A DNA stretch of 64,000 bases from Scortum barcoo (lineage: Eukaryota; Chordata; Actinopteri; Centrarchiformes; Terapontidae): positions 9,913,028 to 9,977,027 of the forward strand of contig CM041546.1 of NCBI GenBank assembly GCA_023238725.1. Reading direction: 5' to 3'. The notes beneath the pieces are model-generated. The model was not told the origin of the DNA. It did not search any database and was given only the letters and a program-made list of their open reading frames with translations. Shown here in pieces: positions 49,851-62,949 of the stretch. The first letter of the stretch is position 1. Each line of letters begins with the position of its first letter. The position numbers were made by a program, and so were the translations under genes.

Positions 49851-50719
49851 GAATGCAAACGAGGTTTCTCATTTAAGCCGAGCAGGACACTCAGACAAGC
49901 CCCTTTAAGCTGATCAGGACACTGGCTGATTGTGTGATAATGTCACACCAGAGAGCCAGAGAGGATAAAGCTCCTAAAGGTCCATTCTGCACATTTTTAT
50001 TTAAAGACATAAATTCAGCACAATCATGTTTGTCTGCTGCGAGTTTATTTCCTTTTAAGTCATCGAGCCATTGAACACTCCGGATGCTTTAACATGCACA
50101 TATTTTTGCATTTCAAAAGTTTGTCTCTTGCCTCAGGTTTTCACATCAGACTGTCTGACCCTGACTGGCATCCACACTGTGGCAGTGATCAGCCTTATAC
50201 AAATAAATATGAAGACAACTTCTCTAAAGCAGTTTCAACAAAAACTGAACATCATAAATTTCATAAAGGTGCATCAAACTGCAGGGCTGCTGTATTCACC
50301 TGCATTCGTTTTAGCTGTGTGCCTAACAAACCTAAAAAAAATCCTGTATATTTAATGATTGTATGTGTTTTCTCCCATTGTTGTTCTGTTCTTGTGTAAT
50401 GCCACAATACAAACTGCTGATACATCATTCAAATAAAACAATCTGAGAGGGGAGAAATGTGTTTTTAGTTGAACCGCCCACAGTCAGTCCACACTAAGGC
50501 CAAAAACCTGTAATGAGTTTCAAGTAGATTGTTCTCACAAGCCAAAAAGGTTGGAAACCACTTAGACAGCAGATGAATAAATACACTTATAGTGAGAAAA
50601 ATAGCCACTCTTGTTCCGCTGCCCTTTATTAAATGCAACCTTTATGAGGAGGCTGTATTTTATGGTGTAGTAATGGATTGCATTATATTAGATGATGTTT
50701 ATAATATATTTCCCCCCAT

Positions 50720-50770
50720 TTGTGTAAGTGGGGTGGACAAAGTGTTGTACAGCACCCCGGACTTACACAA
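50720..50770. repeat. Short hairpin-forming inverted repeat
   Basis: The left arm at 50720-50735 pairs with the right arm at 50753-50770 as 10 bp plus 6 bp, separated by a 2-nt bulge, with a 17-nt loop. It may be a remnant of a small transposon; it is short for a microRNA precursor. Confidence 0.6.
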
Positions 50771-50929
50771 ACACATAAGCCCCAAAGTGAACCCAATTCT
50801 CATTATTAGAGCTTTGAATAATGAATAAAAGCAACAAAATCAAGCAATTAATATATGAAATACCACAAATCCTGTAAAAACACAGTGGCCATGTACTTTA
50901 AAATAATCAGGACATAAACTACATTACTC

Positions 50930-51415
50930 TGTGATGTTAGCCCCTCAAAGATGTGTGCTGAGCCCCTCCCTCCAAGACACCTACACTTCACGCCTCACCC
51001 GCAAAGCCCTCTGCATCGCGAGGGACCCCACCCACACCGTCACACAGCTTCTTCAGCCTGCTGCCATCAGGAAGGAGACTGCGGAGCCTGTTGGGCCAGG
51101 ACCAGCAGACTGAGGGACAGCTTCGTCCACCAGGCTGTCAGGATGCTGAACACTCACACACCTTGGACTCTGACCCCCACCCCACCCCATCAGCGAACTC
51201 AACAAACACACACTCACTCACTTCAACCACTTTAACCAGTCTATAAGCTAACTCCATTTTTTTGCACTATAACCATATAATTTGCACTGACTGTGATTGC
51301 CATGTCTTATTTATTACCATGTCTATTTATTTTTTTGGCATGCTATTTTTGTATTTTTTGTATATTTTTGCTTATTTTTGCAGAATTGACAATAAAACAG
51401 ACTTTGACTTTGATG
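50930..51415 (+). mobile_element. 5'-truncated, decayed non-LTR retrotransposon (LINE) tail
   Basis: Encodes the C-terminal end of a LINE reverse-transcriptase ORF: YTSRLTRKALCIARDPTHTV and LLQPAAIRKE in one frame, then, after a frame change, TSRLRDSFVHQAVRMLNTHT in another. An AT-rich 3' tail follows, with TTTTTGCACTAT and a final AATAAAACAG stretch. This text is typical of LINE 3' ends in fish genomes. It is truncated and frameshifted, so inactive. I cannot name the clade safely. Confidence 0.7.
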
Positions 51416-51879
51416 ATAATGTATCAGTTATCTATGTGTAGTCTCCATTTTTAAATCCAAGCTCACAATTCGTGCATTTCCTTAAACGTCCACACAAATA
51501 AAGACAGCATAAGGAAGCTTGAATCGAGCATTTCTTTTCCATTTGCTCTGCCTCCCTGCAGCCCCTCTCCTGCTCTGATGTGTGAATGGGAAGAGGCAGT
51601 TTTCAGGGCCCTTGGCGGCAACATCCGCAAACGGTCAGTAGGGGGAACACACGGTGTGTAAATAAAGACAACAACTCCCTCCAGCATGCCTGCAAACGGA
51701 GGAGCAGCAGGTGGGGGCCTGAAAACCTGAGGACCCTTATTCACCTGAGGTCCTTATTTTGTAGCTAAGGTGTCAGAGGTGAAGAGGGGAGAAGACGGGA
51801 TGATGAGAAGCGAGGTCTCCACTGAGGAAGAAGAAGAAAATGAAGAAAGAAGGGGGAGGTGCAGGCTGCTGCAGGTAGT

Positions 51880-52112
51880 TGGGGAAGGGGGCGTGGCTTA
51901 GTTAAGTCGCAGGTGTGTGAGTATGACGTCGTCTCAGGTGTGTTAGCGCTCTCGACAAAACAGGAAGAATCCCTGAAACTTGGATCTAACTCGTAACGAC
52001 TGCAGATCTATTTTTTTTTAACTTAGTTTCTAATTATAACTTCTTCTTATTGTAACTGTGAGCCCATTCGCGACAAAGTAAGGAGCGTTTGTTCAGGTGG
52101 AGCGTGGAGAAG
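51880..52112 (+). promoter_or_regulatory. st14: st14 proximal promoter and 5' UTR
   Basis: Just upstream of the st14 start lie a GC/KLF-type box GGGCGTGGC (51889-51897), a CRE-like TGACGTC (51924-51930) and three CAGGTG E-boxes (51910, 51935, 52094). E-boxes of this sequence bind Snail/ZEB-type repressors in other epithelial genes, which would suit an epithelial protease. No TATA box is evident. The third E-box is probably within the 5' UTR. Function is inferred from motifs only. Confidence 0.45.
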
Positions 52113-52139
52113 ATGAATTCCGCCAGATATGAATACGAT
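52113..52139 (+). CDS. st14: st14 exon 1, start codon
   Basis: Nine codons, MNSARYEYD, then a GTAAGT donor; phase 0. The purine at -3 makes an acceptable start context. Confidence 0.85.
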
Positions 52140-55100
52140 GTAAGTTTGGCTTTCTTGTCCTTTTGTATGAATGACAATGACAAAGTTTTACTACACACAC
52201 AGATCTGCCGGACACAGGTCTGTTTGTCTGTAGCAGACTCTCAGTCAGGCCTTCCTAACCCTCCATGGCCTCTGACAGCAGGTCTAGAGCGCGATCATCA
52301 GGGTCTGTGTAGGCCTCTCTCGTCCTGGGTTTTTCCTTCCATTTGTGCATGTTTGAAGACGTGATTTGACTGGGATCACCTGAGTAGTATTAAGAAAAAA
52401 TAGTCCTCTGCGGTGGTTTCATGCTGACCTGTGTGTTGTCATACCACGACGGCAATAAAGTGATCCGCTCTGCAGGCTCTTCCCTCTTTCTCTCAACATT
52501 TCCAAGTTCTGCTTCACCTCTCTTACATGTCAGGTTCTTTACTAAACAAGATTATTTATTTAACCCCTACTGTTAGTTTTAAGTTGGGTTTAAATTTTGT
52601 GAACTATTTTTTTTTCTGTTAAACTACTTATGTCTTACAGGAGAGAGCAAGGCCTAGAAAATCTGTCAGACATGCTTTGTCAGTAGTTGGTATTTAATGA
52701 GAGGTTTTGTGTTTTTTTTTTATTTATTTATTTATTTAATTATTTTTTTATTATTTTAATTGAATGCAATTTACTTTCATTAATTGAATTGAATATACAT
52801 TTTCCCAAGGAGCTGACTGTCTGCAGTCAAACTCAGACTGTTTCTCAGAACCGCCTGTCTTTCTCAGAGCCTGTCGCGTTTCTAAGAAATCAGTCGCTGC
52901 AATTCAAAAAAAGACAGGCAGTGGTGATTCATTTCCATTGTGTCCACACACAGGTGCAGTGTGGCATCAGGAGCACAGCTGCTGAGGGACTGTCGCAATC
53001 AGATCATTAACATTTTAAGTTCTGCTGTATGCAAACAGCAGCAGCTACAGGTGTATTTGTCATTGAAACACACTGAATTGTTATTGAATAAATTACACCT
53101 TTCATGAGTATAATGGTATATAATTGGTTTTTCACCAACGAAGGCCATAAATAAGCCGCTGCAGTTGTTTACAATGATTTTTATTCCATCAAACCTCTTA
53201 ACCATTTTAAAATCACAAACAATTTATTTTTTGTAGTGTGATATTTAAGCATGCTTGTTTTTTTTTTAAAGTGATAATAGGATGTGAAAACCGCCGAAAG
53301 CTTATTTTTGCCTAACCTATAGGTCAAATTCTCCTGGAGCATGCATACATTATGTAAATATCCATCATACAGTTCTTGTTACTACATAATTCAGTCTTGT
53401 TTGAGACAAATGAAATGCCAGCAGAGGACGTGGGCAGAAAATAGTGTCAGCCAGCCAAAGGTGAACTTCACTCTGCAAAGGGATTCATTAATGGTTACAA
53501 GGCTTTGGTCAGGGCTGCTGAAATTCACCAGCTCTCCACCAGCTTTTATTTGACAGCTTCATGAAAACAGTTCTAGCCCCTTGGGAAGTACACAGTGCAG
53601 TGTAGCAGTACGTGCACTAAGAATGCGAGCCAACAGGATTCAGGCAGGAGAAACTGCTTCTCTTCCTTAATATAGTTTGACATTAACAGGGACTTAAATG
53701 CAGTATCATCTTATTAATGCATCTGTATGTATAAGTGCAGGATGAGAAGAAGCCCACACTGTAAGGTATTTGATGGCATGTTCTTATCACACTGACATTT
53801 AAATGTAACTATAGAGTCATCAAACCACTTATCAAAAACAGGAAAGTTGTCATGTTACTGCCTCTTTGATTGCGAAAGCTGCCATGAGTGAAACTGTTCG
53901 TAAATGAACTTTTTGTTAGTATTTGATTACTCACAGACAACACAGTCAGTTTTATTCACTGAATCAAGTGGGAATACTATGATTAATGCAGTCAGTGTGT
54001 TCCCTGTGTATGTGGTGACTCAGCAGGGTAGTCAGTAAATAATTCCTTAGGCAAGGCCATGCTGCTGCTCTCTTGCATTTCAGCCCACATTCCAAGGGCA
54101 GCCATGTTGAAACTGAGCAACAGGATCTTGATGTCATTTTTCTCATTACTGACTCCACTGAGTGAACTGATTCGAATGAACAGTTGGCAAAACTGTGGAC
54201 GAGCTATATTTGGTTATATCCGCTTTCACACAGGCTTTGTTTTCCCTCCATCGGAACTTTCCAGCTTTGGCTGCGGTCTGCACCTTTGTGGAAAATTAAA
54301 AAATCTGTTTGCGCAACGTGACAGAGGCCGCCTCCATCTAAGGGTGTCGGCAGTGTTGTTCTTTAATCAGTCTCCATCGGCTCTGTAATGAGGAGGAAAC
54401 AGTAAGGGAGGATTTTTGTTGATATTCTCCCAGTTCCCCTGCCTAAGTCCTCTTTGAGTAGCAAGATGGTAGTATGCCACGAGGCTTTAGCACCACTCTT
54501 CCACACACACGCAGGATGCCGCCTGTTTGATTAGGTATTTGTGGCTAACTACTAAATATCTGCTTAGGGCTGCTGTCAGGTAGGAGATGAGTGTAGGTGT
54601 TCACTAAGAGTAAATATGAGGCCACCGAAGCCTAAATTGCATTGAGTGGCTGTCTTCGGGGAAGTTGTATAGAGCCTTCTGTTGAAATCTGATAAATTGC
54701 CTTAAGTGATGTTGCCCGAGGCAGTGTCGGTTGGGGCTGAAAACTGCAGGTTTGGAAAAAAAAATCTAAAGTTGTGGGGTTGGAAAAAAAAGTGGAAGCC
54801 AAAAAAGTGTAGCCAATACTTGTAATACCAATACCAACACCTTTAAATCTTCGACCAACTTTTGGCGGCTGAGTTTCATTATGCATAACTGATTATCAGA
54901 ATTTTTTCTGGTTCTGCACCTTCAATATTGATCACTTCTTTTTAACTGTCCATCGTGAGGCCGACAATGTTATGGGGGTGCAACACCAAATGGGTGGGAT
55001 TTTCCTTTTACTCCTGGATGAATCAGGTGACACCAGCTGTGACTAGTCCCATGCCATTTGCTTTTGCTTTGTTTGTTTATTTTTGTGTTTTATGTACTGG

Positions 55101-58100
55101 TAAATGCAGTCATCGAACAAAGATAATAAGAGGTCATGCAGTTCTTCAATGGTAGAGCGTAATGGTAAAAGTACCACACGAGCTCTGGATTTGTTAATTC
55201 ATAAATCGCTGCTGATAAATATCAGTGTTGAAGTAACATAGCAGCAACTTTGAGGTTGAGCTGCTTGTTTTTTTCTTCCTAAAACCACACCTCACAGCAG
55301 CGTTAACTTCCCCACTTGTCAAACAGGTTAGTCTATATAGAAACCCTCTTTAGCAACCGACTAGAGAATCTAGCATCAAGCTAGCTATTACACCAAACTT
55401 GATTGTCCTCATAATTCAGTGCTGAAAGACCGACAGCAGTACTTCTTTTTTAAATAATGGCACAACACACACACACAAAAAATGTTAGACATAGTTCAAA
55501 AATGGGAAAATAGTATTTCTTTATTGGAGTGAAGAATTGGGAAAGATGAAGAGCGTGTAATGGTTTTATTAGGCTGTGATCAGGGTGACTGAGACCCTGG
55601 AGCACTTGCTGACCCCATCTCTAATGATTCCCCTCATCCTGGCCCATGATTGCTGTTAGAGATTCCAATTAGAAAGCATGTGTGGAAGCCCGAGCCGTGT
55701 AAGAATAGGCCTTAATTGCCATGAGTTATCATCTAGACTCATGTAATTGAGCCCCCATCTTAAGGGGCAGCACGTCTGACAAATTGATTTAATACCAAAG
55801 TGATTCTCCATCCCTAATGGCACTCTGGCTTCTTCACTCATGGGCTGCAGGCACTGAATTCATTGTGTGTTGATTACTAACCGGCCTGAAACCTTTTCTC
55901 AACAGCTCAACAGACATCGAAACAGGCACAAACAGTAGCACGCACACACACATCGCCTAAAGCGCCGTGCCCATAATCTCCACAAGGTCTCTCTTGCTTA
56001 TTACGCAAATTACAAAATGCACATATGTGTACATGAAGGTATGAGTGTGGGAGCTCTTCCCCTTAACTAAACCGGTTCCGTCAGATTTGCAAACATGAAG
56101 AGTGCAAGCTGCCTGTTGGAACTTGTCACTCTTGGAAGCTAGCTGGTCAAAGATGTCTCCCTTCTAGACTTTGATCAGATTCTTAGCACAAGGAACAGTG
56201 ATGCATTTAGTATTTATTTCATGACATTAGTGTGTTTTTATTGTAATAGCAGTTATAGAAATGCTTGGTAAAAACCTCATATAGTTATGAAGAAGTCAAC
56301 AGCATGTTGCTCATTGTCCTGCCATTTAAAGCAAATTAATGTATGCGTGATGAGAAGCCACCTATAACCAAACACATATTTTGGATCCCAACTAACTACC
56401 CTGCATTATTTATCCTCATGGAATTAGGAGAAATGTGATTTGTTTAGTTAAAACAGTCATTGATGACCCAGTCTGTGTGGGATAATGTGGAAATGCATGT
56501 AAGGTTTGGCTTAGAGTAAAGGGTTAGTATTTACTCATGGAATCGATGTACATTTTAGGATGCAATCATCTGACATTATTTTGCTCTCTTTCTTCAACAG
56601 GCCCACAATGGCCATCACGAGCGGATTGACTTCTTGAACAGCAAAGAGAAAGTGTCATCAAAGCGGAAGCTCGGCATCGTGATTGGGGTTCTCGTGGGAG
56701 TTCTCATCCTCGCGGCTGTTGCAGCGTTCCTCATTTGGCTGTTTGTCTGTGAGTATAATTGAAAGCTTTCCTCTACTGTATCATCCAGGATAGAGGCTTG
56801 AAGTGTGCTTCTGTTTTGTATGTTTGGGTTAATTAAAGACGAAGAAAATCACAAGATGTTGGACATCCTCTGGACATAAATCAAGGTTATTCTTGACAGA
56901 ATTAAGTGAAAAATTGTGAGTATTTACATTCCTAACATCAGTTACTGCCAAGACAGGGAAAACATCAGAAACGGTAAAGTGGATCATTCCCACTTGCTGT
57001 GAAGGCACAACTCTTTGATATAAGAGTGTAAGAGTGGCTTGTTTGGACTTAGTAATTTCCCATTAGTGTTAGCCTATTTGACAGCTCTGACTTTCTCCTT
57101 TTTAATAATGCAAAGGAGAAAAACTGTCACAGCTTCGTTGTCATTTACACATATGGGGTCTACAGAAAAGGGCCTCTGAAGTCTTGATAAACAGCCTCTC
57201 GATTGAACTGGCTGTTTTAATTGTTCTGAGTGCCAAACTGTCGTCTCGAAGTGCTATCACCCCAAGTCTCCTCCTTTTATCAAAGGCAGCTTATCTTATA
57301 GTATTTGTTGATCAAATGTCTAACTCTCATCTGCCTCTGCTCTCTAAATTAAAGATGCTGATTCAGAAACCACCCTTAGTAAGCAGCTCAGCCCATCAAC
57401 AATGGTCTTCAGTGGGCATATGAAGCTGCTTGATGTACCGTATGACCAGAAGCTGGAGGACACCGAAAGCAAGGAATTTGAGAGTTCGGCAGTCAAGCTG
57501 GAGGCAGTTGTGAGTTTGACACCTAAAGAAGATGATTTTTCTTTTTCGATCCCCTTTCTATTGTCTACATTGTTTATTGTGAACTATTTAGAGCCAAGTA
57601 ATACACTGTTCTCATTTCTCACTGAGGATTAGTTATGGATGTTGCTTGGCATTGTGGAAATGCTTTCTAAAAATGCCCCTCCCACTGCACAGAAACTGCT
57701 GAAGGCACATTTGAGTGGGTGGAATAAAGCGCTGCACATTCCCTTAGTAATTCCCTCAACAGCGTCTCCTATTATTGGAGGCAGTGGAGATGTTTGTAGC
57801 ACCAGTTAGGAGCATATTGATAGCAGATAAACCCTCGCTCAAACCTTATCAAGTGTACACTACTGAGAGAAAAGTTACAGAAGTGAGGGTGTTCGGTAAG
57901 AGTAGAAGTGGTCGACTGGAATATTAGCTGACTATGCTTTATAATGTAATAGGTTTGCACTTGCATACAGATAAAAGGACAGCTTTTGAGGAATAATTTC
58001 AAGTGCAGAGTACATTGCCCCAGGTGTGACTTCTAAGTAAAGTTAAGTAAAGCTTAAATCAAACATTGCTTACCTTTAAAGAGAGATGCATCACATGAAA

Positions 58101-61100
58101 CCAGCTGTCACACAACTTGGATCTGCCACTCTAGCACCACCTGTCTGTGGAGTCCTTGGAAAAAAAAAAGTATTTTATCTCCGTACTGTCTCCAAGATAG
58201 GTTTAGTAAAATTGCAGTTGATTTATATTTGATGTTGCTGGTAAACACTTTAGAAACTGTCCTTTTAAAACTTGATATTTTATATTATGATAATTAACCA
58301 CTTTGTCCTGTGAACAATCCTTGCGTACAGGAGAAACCTGCTCTTGCTCTGCAGCTTTTTCTCTTTTTGGTGTTCTCTTTTTCACAGCAAACACTTGCTC
58401 TGTCATTAGATAACTCTGCACATGCATAAAATATCAGTGACCCAAATCTAAGGCTGCAGAGTATGACTGTGGCCTTGTCTGATACAATTCGCAGCCCACT
58501 GCAGCTGAAGGCAAGACAGTTAATTGAGAATCCAATTGTTGTGTGCTTTTCATGGAAGGCAGGTTTTTTTTTATGTTAACAGGCTACTTTTGTACTTTTT
58601 CTTTAGGCAGACAAGCAGAGGTCTTGTAAAAGTCATTTTCAGTTAAAACACATTTTCTCTATACAGCTGGAGGAAGCCTACAAGAAAGATCCATTGCTCA
58701 CCAAATACTATACACAGTCTGTCGTCACTGCATTCAGGTACAGTTGACATCTTGAGCTCCTCTGAATTTTTAATACTGCTGAACAGATTGTGAAATGTTT
58801 GTTGTTATTGTTGCTGCATTGACCTCTGTGGGCTTCAAGTATGCTGCATTTCTCAGGACAACCAAAACCAAAATTAGTTGTTGTTTGGTGATTACACCCA
58901 GTTATGTGCGTAGCATGGCACTGGAGTAAATGTTGAAGTTTGGTACTAACAGTAGCAGTGAATCACAACAGCTCACAGCTGCTGTGGTAGTGCCGTACGG
59001 CACAGGGTGTGGACCGAGCATGCAGGTACTGCTAGAGTTGGCGTTTGTGATTTGCATTAATTCAAATCACCCGTGTTGAGGCCTTTCACCGAATGGCCTC
59101 TTCACACTCTTCCTCTCACCTCACCCATCTCTTTCCCATTTCTTGCTTTCACCAGTGAGGGGGTGAGAGCCTACTATTGGTCCAAGTTTGACATTCCAGT
59201 CCAAGACCTGGAGCTTGTGCCGAGGTTCTCAGAGGAGCGGGTATTGGAGGTACTAGAGAGAGGCATTAATCAGCGCAACATGGCGAGCGACAAGGATATC
59301 CGGATCACTGAAGTCACTGCCTCAAGTAGGTACCACTGGGCGTTGGGTGGGTCACAGCAAGGGGCAGAAAGATGGGGTTTGCTACAGCTGGCTCCAGATT
59401 ATGACATTTAACAATCAGCAAAGATAAAGCACCGTGAATACAGCTCCGAATGAGGTTATTGTCATCTCCTATCAGCATTGGTATTCTGTATGCTTTCCGT
59501 CCGTATTAAAGGAGCTCAGTCTGAGTTGTGCTGATAAGATGATAACAGATAAGCCAGACCTCTCTGCTTGTGCTGCATCTGAGATTGCACATTTTATGCT
59601 GTTTGGATCCTCTAATGATATTAGCTGGGCCCTGGCCTGGCTTGAGACAGCCATTTTTCTTCCTTCTGTCTTCTCAGCATTCACATTGCATTTGCCTACA
59701 TCCTGGCCACCAGCCAAGGGCTGGCCCTGTGACTCAGTGGTTTTGGTCCTCTTTAAAATGATTTCTGTTGGTATGATTTGATGTTGCTGTCCCAGATAGT
59801 TAGACAGAGATGTATGGGTTGGTGCTGTAGGGCAAGGTGAGATGGAGCAGAAAGAGCTACACACCATCACCAGTTCCCTTAACCGCAGGGAAATGGAACA
59901 GAAAATGTGCAACCCAAATATTTTAGGCTCATGCATCAAATTCTATCAGGCTCCCAATGTTAGTGACCCATTCTTACCTTTCCTCCTGTTTCTCTGCCAC
60001 TCTCTCCCTCCCTCTCTCTCTGTCTCCAGTCACAGATCCTCGCATGGCCAGGAACCCCAGAGCCAGTGAGTACAGCGTGTCCCATTTCAATCACTCGCAG
60101 TTGTAATTTTCCAGCTGGCTAGATGCTCACCCTCCTGCCAGTCTGTAACGAATGGCTGGCCTGGCCTGTACTGTACATATGCTGCACTAGTCAGAGATTG
60201 AGAACCCGGTATCAGGCCAGAGTGAGTCAGTCACTGTGCCCGACACTTTTTCTTTGACAATGTCTGGTTATTTACAACCTTGGGATGATTAGACTGCATT
60301 GCATTATATTACCATAGTAGCTGTACTATCTGTACATTAATCTGTCTTTACATGCATCTGCAGCATAAAGGATAGAATCTGATTACATATTGTTCGACAA
60401 TTGTTGCTTTGCATGATTACGTATCGATCCCAAGGAAAAACAGAACAGATACAAGCTTTACTGTTTTTCTTATTCTTCTTCCTATTATTATTATTATTAT
60501 TTTTTTTTTTTTTTTTTTTATTTATTTTTTTTTTTTTTAGAAAATGGTCACAGCGGGTGAAATGGGCAGAGGGATCAAATTAAATTTTAATTTACAAGCT
60601 ATAAACTGCTGTTGCCAAGTCACACATATTTATGCTCACTATGTGATATAACCGATGTTGTTATTCCCAGAGGAGTGTTTCTTCTCTCTGGAGGCTGAAG
60701 AGCAGGCACAGTCATTTTCGTCACCAGGGTACCCCACAGGTTACCCCCCCAGGTCTCGGTGTCAGTGGCAGATCCGAGCTTCAGAGGACCATGCCGTATC
60801 TGTCAGTTTCCCTTTTTTCCACATCGAGGATGACTGCTCTGACGACTTTGTCTTCATCTACGACTCATTGAGTCCAGATGATTCTCAGGCCATCACAGAG
60901 TAAGTCACAGGGCCGGGAATGTCCAGAGGGTTTGGAAAACATGTAGGCCATGGTTCAAGGTCGGTCTGGTGCCCTTTTAAAGCTAAATCTTTATGGATGG
61001 ATCAGGATTTGCCATCAACGTATTTACTCGCAGTGTGCCGTGCAGTATTCGATGCACTAATGCCTCTCTCCCAGAGAGGAATTTTGTTTAAAAGAAAGCC

Positions 61101-62231
61101 AGTAAATTGACTCATTTTTGCTTCTCCAGTACATCAAATTGTGACACAAATCACATTCTCATTTTGCCTTAAACCTAGCAGGATTTATTTGATAAGGCTC
61201 AACCAACATTTGTCTCATTTATTTAGCCTTGATGATCAGGGAGAGGCGAAATATATTTCCACGTGATTCCCAGAGGACAACCACTAGGAATCACTTTGTA
61301 TTTGGCTGAAATGCTGCAGAGGGATTTAGGAGTAAAAGCTGTTTTGATGTGGGTGGAAAACATGTTCCACTTCATTCCTTTCACTGGATTTGTGATTACA
61401 ACTTTTTTTTTGGCACCTGAAGCTTTTAGTGCTGTGTGTCCCATTTTATTGTTAACTTTTGAGACCTCAGTGAGATTGAGTTGGCTCAAAAAGACCTCTC
61501 CTTTCAAATCTGTGATGGGTGCCAACCTGAATCCTGCTACACCACTGTGTGTAATTGCACTTTGTCTATGGGGGAGGGCTATGATTCTGAAACCACAGGC
61601 TCCTGAATGCAACATCAGTTGTAGCTGCAGGCAATTTCAAACTCAGAAACCATTGCCAAACAAATATGCGTTACCAAGTGATGCATAAAATTTTTATAAA
61701 GCTATTGAGCGATCAGCTTTATCCAAGGTGACATGGGGTTTATGAGAGCCATAATATAATACTCTATAATGACATTATTCTACTGGAGGTAGATGTATTG
61801 CTGCTCTTGCAGCGTCATTCACACCTCCATTGCTCTGCCGCCAGCAGTGCTGAAACTTTTTGCTAATGTACCTAATGTTTGACTTTGAAACTCCGCCTAA
61901 GTAATTTCTATCTAGTGCTGGCACATCTCTCCTTATTTATCTCTTTCTCTACCTCTCTCTGCTTATCTATTGATTTCTCTTCAAATTATTGTTTTCTTCA
62001 AGCTTTTTTTTTCTTCAAGCAACAGCATTTGTTTGCTGAATTGATGTTTTAGTGCCTCTGACAAAAAAAATAATTACAGCTTTATTTGAGTGTTGCACAT
62101 CTAAAGGAAGAGCAGAGCTCCCCTCAGTAAATGCATCAGATGCTCAGCTTGTATTTCATAGTTGTACTACAATTTGTTGCAGACACCTTTTTCTGATTCT
62201 TTACTCTTACCTGAATCATGTAGCATTTTGC

Positions 62232-62265
<34 letters not shown>

Positions 62266-62910
62266 CTCACAGGAAGTGTGGACAGAGGCCCCCTTCCAAT
62301 CCTCTGGAGGTGGTGTCATCCGGCAACATCATGCTGATTAACCTGATTACTGAGAGTGAAGTCCAGAGGCCTGGCTTTGAGGCAAAGTATAAAGCCATCC
62401 CCATGTCTGAAGGTAATTGAGGCATTCACCATACTTACCACCATCCATTTTCCAGCTACGCTCTGTACTTTATCTGTAACTGTTTCATTCCATTTATACT
62501 TAAACACATTAGAAATAATAATAAATCAATGTGAATATTTGACATGTTTACAGTTAAAACCTGTGGTGGCGTTCTCTCTGAAAGCCAAGGAGTCTTCACT
62601 TCCCCTCTTCACCCCAGCTTCTATCCTCCTGCTGTGGACTGCACGTGGACCATCAAGGTTTGCAAAACTGCTCCTTTCCCCTGCCCCCTCCTCTCTACCT
62701 GAAACCCCTCCACCCACCCGCCACCACCTCCTCCTCCTCCTCCTCCACCACCATCCTCAGCCTGCCATGAGAGGAATGCTGAGGCAGCACTATAGAAGCC
62801 AAGCTGTTCAGTACCTCTTCTATCTTCATCTGTCAGACTGCTGTTGCTGCCGCAGCTCTAGCTGAGCTGCAGTGTTTTGTGTGTTGGTTTTGCTTGCTTG
62901 TGTGTGTGCA

Positions 62911-62949
<39 letters not shown>

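Larger units (their letters stand above)
49447..52112. other. Divergent intergenic interval between aplp2 and st14
   Basis: 2.67 kb separate the two start codons. It holds the aplp2 CpG-rich side, a hairpin (50720-50770), a LINE tail (50930-51415) and the st14 upstream motifs. No other gene is seen. Confidence 0.75.

Noticed and set aside
55130..55170. TTCAATGGTAGAGCG resembling a tRNA D-arm
   Set aside because: No acceptor stem, anticodon arm or T-arm consensus around it.
59472..59939. 155-codon minus-strand open frame
   Set aside because: Lies mostly in st14 intron 5, antisense, with no domain or splice support.
61263..61688. 141-codon + strand open frame
   Set aside because: Inside st14 intron 7; not in phase with the flanking exons and not similar to any matriptase region.
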